The notes under the pieces: model-generated
Told to the model about the DNA's origin: nothing
Databases searched by the model: none
The model's input: only the letters and a program-made list of their open reading frames with translations
Assembly (NCBI GenBank): GCA_002395135.1
Contig: DGWC01000076.1
Span: forward strand, 1 to 64,000
Length of the DNA: 64,000 nt
Reading direction: 5' to 3'
From: Prevotella sp. UBA4268
Lineage (GTDB): Bacteria > Bacteroidota > Bacteroidia > Bacteroidales > Bacteroidaceae
In this document: positions 9,002 through 17,078 of the stretch, piece after piece
Layout: the number at the start of each line of letters is the position of its first letter
Position numbering within the stretch: the first letter of the stretch is position 1
Made by a program: the position numbers and the translations under genes

Positions 9002-9373
9002 TTACCAGTTTAAGGGTTTCGGTTTGCGCTTGTTTCCTGCAAGAATGGCTGCATTCTCCTCCTCTGCCGTGAGAGGTACAGGATTCTTGCGGTTAGTCTC
9101 CAGCCACTTGTCAAGTTCATCTTGATAAAGGCAGTAACGCTTGCCTGGCTTGGTGGCAGGAATGCTGCCGTTGCCAAGTTTCATGTAGAGAGTTGCCATC
9201 GGCATTTTGAGATATGCCGATGCTTCCTCCACACTCATAGGTATGTGCGTGTTCGCCTTGTGTGGCTTGTTCTGTGATTGCAGACTGACGATCATCTGCT
9301 TCATGCCCACCACTTCGTCCCGAAGCTGGGCAACGACCATTGGAAGGTCGTTGAAAGTTAATACCTTATTCAT
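9002..9373 (-). CDS. Excisionase-like helix-turn-helix protein
   Basis: A 123-residue DNA-binding protein with an HTH_17/excisionase-type domain at residues about 45-95: MSVEEASAYLKMPMATLYMK then KPGKRYCLYQDELDKWLE, the usual helix-turn-helix and wing with Tyr/Leu preceding the final helix. Residues 1-40 look like a short coiled coil. It heads the minus-strand replication/mobilization gene set and may regulate it, direct integrase toward excision, or both. A 23-bp repeat shared with the integrase promoter region lies 32 nt upstream. Confidence 0.85.
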   Translation of the reverse strand: MNKVLTFNDLPMVVAQLRDEVVGMKQMIVSLQSQNKPHKANTHIPMSVEEASAYLKMPMATLYMKLGNGSIPATKPGKRYCLYQDELDKWLETNRKNPVPLTAEEENAAILAGNKRKPKPLNW

Positions 9374-9404
9374 TCTGATACTTTGTTAATAACTGGTGCA
9401 AAGG

Positions 9405-9427
9405 AACAGAATGATGCTTCCGTTACT
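9405..9427. promoter_or_regulatory. Operator-like repeat, copy 1 (upstream of HTH gene)
   Basis: This 23-bp segment matches 11797-11819 at 20 of 23 positions, in the same orientation. On the minus strand both read AGTnACGGAAGnATCATTC then a TTTGCA tail that could be the -7 region. Each copy sits 32-60 nt before a mobile-element gene start, which suggests a shared operator. Confidence 0.5.
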
Positions 9428-9481
9428 GAGGTTCGTGACAGTCATTTGTCATTCACGAAGGAATAACTCTAACAATGGGGA

Positions 9482-10249
9482 TTATTCGGGAATTTTCTCC
9501 GTCACATCATGGAAATCGTATCCACCATTGTCTGGCTCATCAATCGGAATGACATCATTGGAGCATGGTGCTTTCAGGTTCTTCAATGTGCTGTAGTCCA
9601 AACCTTCAAACGGCTTTGGAAATAATGCCTTGATAAAAGCTATTCGCATGGCCATTGTGTAATCACGTTTACCCAAACGCTCTGCGATATTCCACACGAA
9701 GTGCCTTAAAGGGATATTCTCAACATTTTCCTTGAAGCGGTTTATTGCTGTCGGGGTATAGTTGGTGTCGTTGCTCCATTCCTTGACAGCCTCAATTAAC
9801 TTGTACAAATCTTCCTCATACAGAAACCTTGACATTGTACGATGCACATAGTCAAGTACGGCTCTTGTTCGCTTGTCCTTTTCCTCCTGTGCTTCTTTTT
9901 CTTGTGCCTCTACACACTTGGCATAGTCTTCATGACTGTATTGTGTTGACTCTGTTTGTGGTAATGTTTGCTTTGGCTGTTCTTGTTCTGTTGCATGTTC
10001 TGCTTCTACAACGTTTTTCTTTGTTTTGCTGTTGCTACCAATGGTCATCAGTTCATAGGGATAATTCACCATGGAAATGAATATCGCCCAAAGCAGGATA
10101 TTGCTCCCTACAAAGATGATTGACTCGACAAACAGACTTTGGTGGAAGTCATTGCCTACACACATCGCCACGACAAGAGAGATGGCGAGAATTGCTGTAC
10201 CAACAAAAGCGTAGATGGTACAATCTGAAGTTTTCTTGTTTACTGTCAT
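9482..10249 (-). CDS. Hypothetical membrane protein of the mobile element
   Basis: A 255-residue protein of no recognised family. Two membrane segments occupy about residues 12-33 and 38-62 (ALVGTAILAISLVVAM-like and NILLWAIFISMVNY). A charged, Gln/Glu-rich linker follows (residues 75-120), then a soluble helical domain of about 130 residues. It has its own candidate promoter and lies between the HTH gene and the integrase on the same strand. A role in entry exclusion, mobilization or regulation is possible, but nothing in the sequence decides between them. Confidence 0.7.
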   Translation of the reverse strand: MTVNKKTSDCTIYAFVGTAILAISLVVAMCVGNDFHQSLFVESIIFVGSNILLWAIFISMVNYPYELMTIGSNSKTKKNVVEAEHATEQEQPKQTLPQTESTQYSHEDYAKCVEAQEKEAQEEKDKRTRAVLDYVHRTMSRFLYEEDLYKLIEAVKEWSNDTNYTPTAINRFKENVENIPLRHFVWNIAERLGKRDYTMAMRIAFIKALFPKPFEGLDYSTLKNLKAPCSNDVIPIDEPDNGGYDFHDVTEKIPE

Positions 10250-10289
10250 TATTGTATTCGTTTTATTTTTATTCGTTCAAAAACTTCCA

Positions 10290-10297
10290 CAAAGTTA
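10290..10297 (-). promoter_or_regulatory. -7 box for the membrane protein gene
   Basis: Read on the minus strand the sequence is TAACTTTG, an exact TAnnTTTG match, 40 nt upstream of the ATG at 10249. Confidence 0.5.
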
Positions 10298-10555
10298 GAT
10301 GCAGAAGCATGTAAAAACCGCATTTACGTTCTCTGGCGCTCTTTCTTTTACGCTTTATTAGCGTTCTAATATGATATCATACTCTGAATCATACTTTAAA
10401 CTGCTCGTTAGTGCCAGTTGCTGCTTATTACTGACTACAAAGATAAGGGCAAAGAAAAGGGAAATTTGCAGTTCCTCTTCAATACCAACAGAAATTGGAG
10501 TGAATTTGTCGGATTGGTTCTATCCACGACCACAAATAGAACCAACAAAACGAGG

Positions 10556-10593
10556 AAAGGACTATTGGAACACTATCATTCCAACAGTCCTTT
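10556..10593 (-). terminator. Intrinsic terminator after integrase gene
   Basis: AAAGGACT (10556-10563) pairs with AGTCCTTT (10586-10593), and inside it TTGGAA (10565-10570) pairs with TTCCAA (10579-10584), giving a long hairpin 22 nt beyond the integrase stop. A second hairpin, GGTTCTAT (10516-10523) with ATAGAACC (10536-10543), lies further on. The rest of the 366-nt gap 10250-10615 shows only AT-rich sequence. Confidence 0.65.
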
Positions 10594-10615
10594 TCTGCGT
10601 GTTATTGTCAAATGG

Positions 10616-11737
10616 TTACTTCTTCAAGGTGATACAGCCAACCGAAGCACGTTTCTGAGCATCGGAAATCTTGGCATACACTTCTGTTGTTGCCACATTC
10701 TTGTGACCGAGATAACGCTGCACTACGGCAATACTGGTCCCTGCATCGAGCTGGAGACAGGCAAAGCTGTGGCGTGAGCAATGATAGGAGATATGCTTGG
10801 TAATCCCTGCATCTTTCAGCCAATTTTTCAGCGGTGCCTGTGTCATGGAGTCTTTGAAATCAGGGAACACCTTGCCTCGTTTATCTGGTGAATAGCCTAT
10901 CAGTTCCAAGGCTTCCTCACTGATTGGGTTATGTACGATGTCCTTTGTCTTCTGCATTCGTGTGGTGACATACATCACCCCATCGCTGCCGTATGGCTGT
11001 ATCTCCTCCCAAGTGAGTTTCTTGATGTCGCTCTTTCTCAATGCAGTAAGACAGGAGAACAGAAAGGCTCTCTTCAAGGCAGGAGCAGAGCATGGAGTGG
11101 ATGCCAAGCGGATAACCTCGTCTTGCGAAAGATGCTCCTTGTCTGTCGGGATTGTCTCGATACGCTCCAAGAAACCGTTCGGGTTCTCCTTTATCTTATG
11201 GTCACGATAGGCTGTGTGGATTGAAGCACGGAAAGTTGACCAGTAGTTGGCTGCTGAGTTGATATGCAACTTTCTGTTCTTGTGCAGTCCCTGTGGTGCT
11301 GTCAGCAGATACTCACGAAATCTGTTGCACAAGTCCACGTTTATCTCCCCGAAGGTACACTTGCCTTGCGTGAAGGTACGAAAGTGCATATAGACGTGCT
11401 GCCACTTGGAGTTCTTCTTGTCTGCCAGTCTCTTGAAGTAGGCAAGAAAATCGCCTTTCATCTTCTCCTTGTCGAAGAAATCGTAACGCTCGTTGACGAT
11501 AGCCTCGAAGCGACGGCAGCGTATCGCCTCGGCTCTTGCCGTAAGGTTGAGGTTGTACTTCTGTTCCATCTGGTTCTTCGGCTTGGCATAGATGTAGATG
11601 CCAAGCGACTCATGGCGGATGACTTTCATCGTGCTCTCATCACGATAGCCTGGATAATAGTCAAGATAATAGGACAGCATGCGTCCGTCCTTGATTTTGC
11701 GTGTACGCAATGATACGGTCTTGCAGATATTACTCAT
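10616..11737 (-). CDS. Tyrosine-type site-specific integrase
   Basis: The 373-residue recombinase of the element, catalysing integration and excision. An arm-binding N-terminal region (residues 1-100) and SAM-like core-binding domain (about 105-200) precede the catalytic domain. The catalytic set is complete: Arg in TALRKSD near residue 232, HCSRH near 317-321, His in YLGHK near 340 and the nucleophile Tyr in TTEVYAKI near 351. This layout is typical of Bacteroidetes integrases of the phage_int_SAM_5 group. It is not at the extreme end of the element: a regulator gene and about 350 nt lie between it and the truncated BspA gene. Confidence 0.95.
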   Translation of the reverse strand: MSNICKTVSLRTRKIKDGRMLSYYLDYYPGYRDESTMKVIRHESLGIYIYAKPKNQMEQKYNLNLTARAEAIRCRRFEAIVNERYDFFDKEKMKGDFLAYFKRLADKKNSKWQHVYMHFRTFTQGKCTFGEINVDLCNRFREYLLTAPQGLHKNRKLHINSAANYWSTFRASIHTAYRDHKIKENPNGFLERIETIPTDKEHLSQDEVIRLASTPCSAPALKRAFLFSCLTALRKSDIKKLTWEEIQPYGSDGVMYVTTRMQKTKDIVHNPISEEALELIGYSPDKRGKVFPDFKDSMTQAPLKNWLKDAGITKHISYHCSRHSFACLQLDAGTSIAVVQRYLGHKNVATTEVYAKISDAQKRASVGCITLKK

Positions 11738-11796
11738 AGTTGTATTGATTTATTGATGAATATTCATGGTGAAGTGTCTCTTCACGGCTGCAAAAT

Positions 11797-11819
11797 AACT
11801 GAATGATACTTCCGTGACT
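11797..11819. promoter_or_regulatory. Operator-like repeat, copy 2 (upstream of integrase)
   Basis: Second copy of the repeat at 9405-9427 (20/23 identical), 60 nt before the integrase ATG. It is embedded in an inverted repeat, TGCAAAATAA near 11790 with TTATTTGCA near 11825, and a GTGAAG/CTTCAC hairpin lies at about 11770-11785. The arrangement suggests control of integrase expression or an integrase arm site. Confidence 0.5.
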
Positions 11820-11865
11820 CCAATTATTTGCAGTCATTGATGGTTAATGATGAAATCATTTGAAA

Positions 11866-12816
11866 TCACAGTCCTTTTGCTGCCCTTTCTGCCATTGCTC
11901 GCTCCACATCCGTCTTCAAAAGCAGGTTCTTTACACCCACTTTTACCTTGCTGATATGGTGAACTCTCACAATATGGCAGATGTTGGCACTTGTCAGACC
12001 ATACAACTGCTGCACTTGTTCGGTGGTATAATAGTTGTCATCGCTCATGAGGTCAGTCCTGCGAAGTTCTTCAAGATGTTCCTTGGAATAATAGGTACGT
12101 CCGTATTCTCGCTTGGTCGGTATCTTGTGACGATAGGCGTATGCCCGAAGTGCCGACTTGCTCATGCTGAAAGCATCCTCTACATCATCAGCAGTCACCC
12201 ACTCGGTGATGCTGTGGATGTCAACGGCAGTTCCGAAGAATTCGTCAATATGTCGTTTGCTGTAATAGTTCTTGCCAGCGATACGGCACATCGGTATCTG
12301 GTTGCGCTTGGCGGATGTGTAGAGCCAAGACTTCTTGACCTTATAAATGGACATCACTTCCTCACCCGAATAATAGTCAAGCACCTCATTCTCCTCTTTC
12401 CCTTTTATTAGTTCCAGGTGTTGTGTTGGCTTTTCTGTTTTTGCCTTTTTACTGAGCTTGCTCTTGCAGGCAGGAACCACACGCTTGTAGGGATTACCCT
12501 CAAACATCTTCTCTATATCAGCCTTTCTAACGAATGCCATTCTGCTGCTCAACCGTGAAGCCTTCAACTTGCCGTTAGCCACAAGTTTGTAGATATACTG
12601 TCGGGTGCATCCCATCAGAATGGCAGCTTTGGAGAAGGTAAGATACTCCTGATGTTGCAGATCCATGATTGGCTCAATGCCGTTAATCAAGTCCTGCTGT
12701 CTTTTCTTCCTAAGACGTTTTGCCTCTGCCTGACATTCCTCGGAACAGTATTTCTGCATACCGCTCCTTGGCACGAATGGCTTGCCACAAAATTCACATT
12801 TTCTTTTCAGTCTCAT
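11866..12816 (-). CDS. Zinc-ribbon protein with four tandem HTH modules
   Basis: A 316-residue DNA-binding protein. It begins with a small zinc-binding domain (CEFCGKPF and YCSEEC, residues 7-28), followed by four excisionase/MerR-like winged-helix units, each with an opening aromatic-Thr/Ser-Glu-Ala-type helix and a closing Tyr/Lys-Asp/His-Ile wing. They start at about residues 58 (YLTFSKAAILMGC), 148 (YYSGEEVMSIY), 205 (WVTADDVEDAF) and 265 (YYTTEQVQQLY). The first also has a Lys/Arg-rich linker before it. It lies next to the integrase and nearest the element end, so it probably controls integration or transfer genes. The exact function is unknown. Confidence 0.8.
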   Translation of the reverse strand: MRLKRKCEFCGKPFVPRSGMQKYCSEECQAEAKRLRKKRQQDLINGIEPIMDLQHQEYLTFSKAAILMGCTRQYIYKLVANGKLKASRLSSRMAFVRKADIEKMFEGNPYKRVVPACKSKLSKKAKTEKPTQHLELIKGKEENEVLDYYSGEEVMSIYKVKKSWLYTSAKRNQIPMCRIAGKNYYSKRHIDEFFGTAVDIHSITEWVTADDVEDAFSMSKSALRAYAYRHKIPTKREYGRTYYSKEHLEELRRTDLMSDDNYYTTEQVQQLYGLTSANICHIVRVHHISKVKVGVKNLLLKTDVERAMAERAAKGL

Positions 12817-13164
12817 ACTCTTTGATATTGCTATGTTCTACATACTTTGAGTATTCCACCGATGGAGTAAACGGAAGTGAACCATTGACAACCTTTGTCA
12901 ACCCAGTCCACGATATAACGCTTTTTGCTTATCAGCTTCAAATCTGTCCTCCATTGTAACCACTCGTAAACCCTTGTCAACTACGTTCACAATATGACAA
13001 AATAAAAGCTCCGCAAATTCTCCACGGTAGAAATACGCTGCAAAAATATGTGGAAAATCGGGAACTGCCAAAAAGCACTCAGAAAGTGTTAAAAATCAAA
13101 GAGTATTGAAAATCAAGACCTTATAGTTAGTTAGTCGTAGTAAGTTATGGTTAGTTATAAGGCT
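12817..13164. other. Right-end region of the mobile element
   Basis: A 348-nt gene-free stretch. It holds an ACGGAAGT-containing segment at about 12867-12899 that resembles the operator-like repeats, an inverted 12-bp pair ATACTCTTTGAT (12815-12826) and ATCAAAGAGTAT (13095-13106), a direct repeat GTTAGTTA (13126-13133 and 13150-13157), and CCTTATA (13119-13125) with TATAAGG (13156-13162) immediately beside the truncated BspA gene. These are plausible integrase core and arm sites, but no recombination point can be fixed from one junction. Confidence 0.4.
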
Positions 13165-14109
13165 CTAAATACAATTTTCAAATGCACGTTCTCCAATGCT
13201 TTGAACGCCTTTTCCGATAATCAATGTTGTCAAACCAGAACAATTGTCGAATGCCATGCTTCCTACATTCACGACAGTCGAAGGGATGTCAATTTCCTTC
13301 AGAGAACTACAACCCTGAAAACAGTTGCTTGGAATTGTTGTCAATCGCTCTGGTAAAGTGACACTTGTAAGATGGGTGCAATTCTGGAATGCATTCGTGC
13401 TCAAAGTGGTAGCAGACTGAGGAAGCACAATTGACTCAAGGATACTCCCATTATTTGAAAAAATGGTTCCGACATCTCCCGTTGCGTTGCCTAAATCAAC
13501 ATTCTTTATTTTTGTTGAATTGATTTGACAATTCCACTGATTGCCTATATCATTACTATCAAAAGATCCCGATATGGTAACACTCTCTATTGTTAAATTT
13601 TTTAAGAATCCATTGTAATCCCAAGTTCCAAGATCTGTTGAAGTCCCACCACTGGGGTTATCTGTTTTGGTCAACGATTTGAATGAATCCTTCAGTGTCC
13701 CTGCCTGTTTCAAATATGCATTGAGCGTCTTCCCGTCGGAAGAATAAGATATTGAAGACTTCAAATTGCTACAAGCAGTAAACCAGTTTGAATCCACTTT
13801 ATCCAAATCTTTAGGTAAGACTACCGTTTCCACATTACTATTATTGAATGTGAAATCTGCCTTTTTTGCATCATCTGTTAAGGTAGCCTCATTCATTAGC
13901 ACATGCTTTACATTTGCACTAATGCTGGCCAAGGCCGCTACGTCATCGGCCGTAAGTTCTCCTTTAATGATTAAAAAGTCGCATGCCGTAATACTTGATA
14001 TCTGCGATGCAAGCGAGTTTGAACTACTAACCGTAATAGTTACAGTCTGTCCCCACGCCCCTATGCTGACGCAAACACACATGGTTAATAAAAAAAATAG
14101 TCTCTTCAT
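13165..14109 (-). CDS. BspA-like leucine-rich repeat protein, 3' truncated
   Basis: A secreted or surface LRR_5 protein of the BspA type, often involved in adhesion. ATG 14109 is chosen because it opens a signal peptide (KRLFFLLTMCVCVSIGAWGQ, cut after AWG); the frame is open further upstream but that part lies in the leader RNA. LRR_5 repeats with the pattern LPxxLTTIxxxxFxxCxxL fill residues about 205-313. The protein ends at FENC-Ile-stop, exactly where a repeat should continue with the next leucine-rich strand, and the stop lies 3 bases from the CCTTATA/TATAAGG structure. Members of the family are normally longer, so the mobile element has probably removed the 3' part. Confidence 0.8.
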   Translation of the reverse strand: MKRLFFLLTMCVCVSIGAWGQTVTITVSSSNSLASQISSITACDFLIIKGELTADDVAALASISANVKHVLMNEATLTDDAKKADFTFNNSNVETVVLPKDLDKVDSNWFTACSNLKSSISYSSDGKTLNAYLKQAGTLKDSFKSLTKTDNPSGGTSTDLGTWDYNGFLKNLTIESVTISGSFDSNDIGNQWNCQINSTKIKNVDLGNATGDVGTIFSNNGSILESIVLPQSATTLSTNAFQNCTHLTSVTLPERLTTIPSNCFQGCSSLKEIDIPSTVVNVGSMAFDNCSGLTTLIIGKGVQSIGERAFENCI

Positions 14110-14222
14110 TGCTCCTTGAATTAATATTGTTTGTTTTTTGTTTACACTATCACAGGTACCTCGCTCCCAACGGCACCAAATTGTCTTTATTAAAATATAT
14201 AATGTGTAGAGGAATTGGGAGC

Positions 14223-14408
14223 GCACACAGTCCAGATTTCATACAAACCATGCGGCATTCCCCTGTTTGATTACTTGAGAAAAGGCGCTCAGTCTCACGA
14301 CTTGACGCCGTTATAGCATATTAATTAACTTAAGATATTCGTGTACCATGTCTTCACAGAGGTGGTTACACACATTACCTCCGCCTAAAACAGACGAAGG
14401 ATGAAAAA
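14223..14408 (-). ncRNA. Structured leader RNA or independent small RNA, family unknown
   Basis: On the minus strand, directly after a -7 box, about 185 nt fold well. A hairpin with a GTGA tetraloop occupies 14284-14309 (GGCG/CGCC outside, AGTC/GACT inside). Two mutually exclusive hairpins share one strand: 14378-14400 (CCTTCGTCT with AGGCGGAGG) or 14359-14381 (GAGGT with ACCTC). A CAAAC/GTTTG hairpin encloses GGGGAATGCCGCATG near 14244-14268. The BspA-like gene starts 114 nt further on, after a third structure, GCTCCCAA (14163-14170) with TTGGGAGC (14215-14222). It could be a regulatory leader or a 6S-like RNA; no family was recognised. Confidence 0.5.
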
Positions 14409-14415
14409 ACTTTTG

Positions 14416-14423
14416 CAAAGATA
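14416..14423 (-). promoter_or_regulatory. -7 box before the structured RNA
   Basis: Minus strand TATCTTTG, a perfect TAnnTTTG match, preceded by an A/T-rich run. It implies transcription starting near 14405-14411, so the BspA-like gene would have a leader of about 300 nt. The remaining gap up to 14684 shows only AT-rich sequence. Confidence 0.6.
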
Positions 14424-14684
14424 CAAACTTTCACAAAAAAAAAAAACAATTAACACTTTTCTATTTAAAATCATTTAACTTTAACTTTCGTTTACAATAA
14501 TACGCAATGAATCGCCATATTGCAAACAAAATGCTATTATCTTTCTGCACAAACATGGTCTTACCTATTGGCACAAAAAAACATATCACCCGTTGCAATA
14601 CACAGACATACTGACATTCTTGCAACTGGTGATATGTATACAAATAGCGGAGGTACGAGTATCCGCTATGAGCAGGTTCGGTGC

Positions 14685-15239
14685 CTATTCCGTCATGGAC
14701 CGATGCTTGGCTTCCTGCATTTCCAGAAAGTCGGAAACCTGTTCCACGGTGCTGCGCGTCACAGCCACGCGCCCGCTGCGCGTATATTGCAACACACAGT
14801 GGTATTGGTCAAGGGCATAATAGAGGTTGGTGATTTCCTCTGTCATACCGCCCAGCATCACAGCGATATAGGTGGGATTCACCTCCATCACGTTTCCATC
14901 GGCCTTGCGGATGATGCGCGAAATCTCGGGGTTCTCCAGGACGATGGGCGTAGAGAGTTTATAAAGGCCCACTTCGCGGATGAAAAGTTGGTCGTCGGTA
15001 TAATAACTGGCCTTCACCACATCGATTTTCTTTTCTATCTGCTTGGTGATTTTGACAATCTGACTCTCATTGCTCCACGCGGTGATGGTGTATTTATGCA
15101 CGCCGGGAATGCTCGAAGCCGACACGTTGAGGCTCTCGATGTTCACCTGCCGACGGGTAAACACAGCGGTAATCTGGTTCAAGATACCGGCAATGTTCTC
15201 TGAATAAACGAGCAATGTATACAATTTATGATCTTCCAT
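14685..15239 (-). CDS. ilvN: Acetolactate synthase small (regulatory) subunit
   Basis: The regulatory subunit of acetohydroxyacid synthase, which activates the catalytic subunit and senses valine in branched-chain amino acid synthesis. The N-terminal ACT domain (residues about 5-80, LYTLLVYSENIAGILNQITAVFTRR then SLNVSAS) is followed by a second ferredoxin-like C-terminal domain (RIIRKADGNVMEVNPTYIA). At 184 residues it has the usual length. It is the last gene of the minus-strand ilvD-ilvB-ilvN set and is separated from ilvB by a 9-bp tandem array. Symbol ilvH is also used for this subunit. Confidence 0.95.
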   Translation of the reverse strand: MEDHKLYTLLVYSENIAGILNQITAVFTRRQVNIESLNVSASSIPGVHKYTITAWSNESQIVKITKQIEKKIDVVKASYYTDDQLFIREVGLYKLSTPIVLENPEISRIIRKADGNVMEVNPTYIAVMLGGMTEEITNLYYALDQYHCVLQYTRSGRVAVTRSTVEQVSDFLEMQEAKHRSMTE

Positions 15240-15262
15240 CTTTGTTGCTTTTTTGGTTTTTA

Positions 15263-15316
15263 TAGGGCTTATAGGGCCTATAGGGCTTATGGGGCTTTTA
15301 AGGCCACTAAGGCTAA
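15263..15316. repeat. 9-bp tandem array A (AGGGCNTAT)
   Basis: Six degenerate copies of a 9-bp unit, consensus AGGGCNTAT (15263, 15272, 15281 best preserved), fill the ilvB-ilvN gap. Related arrays lie at 17079-17159 and 22911-22964. Confidence 0.75.
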
Positions 15317-15333
15317 TAGCGCCGCTTCGCGGC

Positions 15334-17046
15334 TCACAGCGACAGTTGCATTTCGTCGACGCTCTTTCCCGGGGGAGTCATTGGCAGGATGTTGTCTTCT
15401 TCCAGAATGGCACACTCCAGGATAAACGGTCCGCTGGCAGCAAGCATCTTTTCCACGGCAGCCTTGAGGTCCTTCCGGTCGACAACGGCTGTATAAGGAA
15501 TGCCATATCCCTGCGCAATCAGTTCATAACAGGGGTTCAGCATCTTCGTAAATGACTTGCGACGCTGCCAGAACATATCCTGCCACTGTCGCACATTGCC
15601 CAGATAGTGGTTGTTCAGTATCACCATCTTCACCGGCGACTGCTGTTCCATGATGGTTCCCAGTTCCTGGATATTCATCTGGAAACCTCCGTCACCGCAG
15701 AAACACACCACCTCGCGGTCGGGTGCACCGAAAGTGGCTCCCACAGCGGCCGGCACGCCAAAGCCCATGGTGCCTAAGCCACCACTGGTAACGATGGAAC
15801 GCTTCTGCATGAACTGCGAATAGCGGGTGGCAAAGAGTTGGTTCTGTCCCACATCGGTAACGGTGATGTTCTCGCCTTTCGTGGCCTGCGCTACGGCATT
15901 CACCACTTCGCCCATGAGCAGCGGTCCCTCGGCAGGCATCAAAGCGGGCTTGATGACTCGCTCGAACTCGCGCTCATACAGCGGCTTGAACGATTCACAC
16001 CACTGACAATGGTCTCTTTTCTCTATCAAACGTGTGAGCGCGGGAAGCGACTGCTTGCAATCGGCAACCAGTGCCACCGTGGTCTTCACGTTTTTGTCTA
16101 TCTCGCTCTTGTCGATATCCAGATGAATCACCTTGGCCTGCTTGGCATAGGTGTTGAGATTTCCCGTTACACGGTCGGAGAAACGCATGCCGATGGCGAT
16201 GAGCACATCACATTCCTGCTCCTTGATGTTGGGCGCAAAGTTACCGTGCATGCCGAGCATGCCCACGCAGAGCGGATGATTGCTGGGCAGGGCCGACAGT
16301 CCCAGCATGGTGCGTGCAGCAGGAATATCGGCCTTTTCGAGGAATTCCACTAACTCGTCTTGTGCATTTCCCAGTTCAATGCCCTGCCCCACCAATGCCA
16401 GAGGTCTCTCTGCTTGGTTGATTATGGCGGCAGCCTGCTGCAAGGCATCCTGATTCAATTCGGGATAAGCCACATAACTGCGCACGAAATCAACTTTTTT
16501 CTGTTCGTAGTCCACCGTTTCCACCTGCGCATTCCTGGGAAGATCCAATACCACAGGCCCCGGACGGCCGCTCCGGGCGATATAAAACGCCCGGCTCACA
16601 GCCCATGCGATGTCTGAGGCATGGCGTATCTGGTAACTCCATTTGCAGATGGGCTGCGCCACACCCACGAGGTCTACTTCCTGAAAAGCATCTGTTCCCA
16701 ACACGCCAATGCCCACCTGACCGGCTATGACCACAATGGGCGTGGAGTCCATCATGGCATCAGCAATACCCGTCAATGTGTTCGTGGCACCGGGACCGCT
16801 GGTAACGATGCACACGCCCACTTCTCCGCTTACGCGGGCATAGCCTTCTGCCGCATGAGCAGCAGCCTGCTCGTGGCGCACCAAGATATGATCAAACGCT
16901 TTCTTTTCGCCGCGCGTATAGTCATAGAGGGCATCATATACCGGCATGATGCTACCGCCCGGATAGCCGAAAATGGTCTTCACGCCTTCATCTTTCAGTG
17001 CGAGCATCAGTGCCTCTGAGCCTTTTATCTTTTCCTGAATAGTCAT
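15334..17046 (-). CDS. ilvB: Acetolactate synthase large (catalytic) subunit
   Basis: The thiamine-diphosphate-dependent catalytic subunit of acetohydroxyacid synthase, condensing pyruvate with pyruvate or 2-oxobutyrate at the start of valine, leucine and isoleucine synthesis. The N-terminal domain has the catalytic Glu in RHEQAAAHAAEGYAR (near residue 57), the central domain has the FAD-type fold, and the C-terminal domain has the ThDP/Mg motif GDGGFQMNIQELGT ending with NNHYLGNVRQWQ. At 570 residues it is full length. It is co-transcribed with ilvD upstream and ilvN downstream. Confidence 0.96.
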   Translation of the reverse strand: MTIQEKIKGSEALMLALKDEGVKTIFGYPGGSIMPVYDALYDYTRGEKKAFDHILVRHEQAAAHAAEGYARVSGEVGVCIVTSGPGATNTLTGIADAMMDSTPIVVIAGQVGIGVLGTDAFQEVDLVGVAQPICKWSYQIRHASDIAWAVSRAFYIARSGRPGPVVLDLPRNAQVETVDYEQKKVDFVRSYVAYPELNQDALQQAAAIINQAERPLALVGQGIELGNAQDELVEFLEKADIPAARTMLGLSALPSNHPLCVGMLGMHGNFAPNIKEQECDVLIAIGMRFSDRVTGNLNTYAKQAKVIHLDIDKSEIDKNVKTTVALVADCKQSLPALTRLIEKRDHCQWCESFKPLYEREFERVIKPALMPAEGPLLMGEVVNAVAQATKGENITVTDVGQNQLFATRYSQFMQKRSIVTSGGLGTMGFGVPAAVGATFGAPDREVVCFCGDGGFQMNIQELGTIMEQQSPVKMVILNNHYLGNVRQWQDMFWQRRKSFTKMLNPCYELIAQGYGIPYTAVVDRKDLKAAVEKMLAASGPFILECAILEEDNILPMTPPGKSVDEMQLSL

Positions 17047-17078
17047 CTTCTTACTTTTGGGTTATTATCGGTTCTTAT

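Larger units (their letters stand above)
4255..13164. mobile_element. Mobilizable integrative element (MobV, DUF3987, tyrosine integrase)
   Basis: A block of minus-strand genes with the usual content of a Bacteroidetes integrative mobilizable element: MobV relaxase, primase-like Toprim protein, DUF3987 ATPase, excisionase-like HTH protein, tyrosine integrase and an HTH regulator. There are no type IV secretion genes, so transfer would need a helper. The right end is placed at about 13164 because the adjoining BspA-like gene is cut there. The left end is uncertain: either about 4255, supported by a 10-bp inverted match with 13100-13109, or beyond the window, in which case the RND, EamA and regulator genes are cargo. 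No flanking direct repeat could be established. Confidence 0.75.

Noticed and set aside
13165..14226. Longer BspA-like protein starting at 14226
   Set aside because: The extra 39 residues are translated from the leader RNA region and would bury the signal peptide; ATG 14109 is the sound start.
14461..14643. 60-codon minus-strand frame downstream of ilvN
   Set aside because: AT-rich, no family resemblance, no promoter or context; taken as chance.
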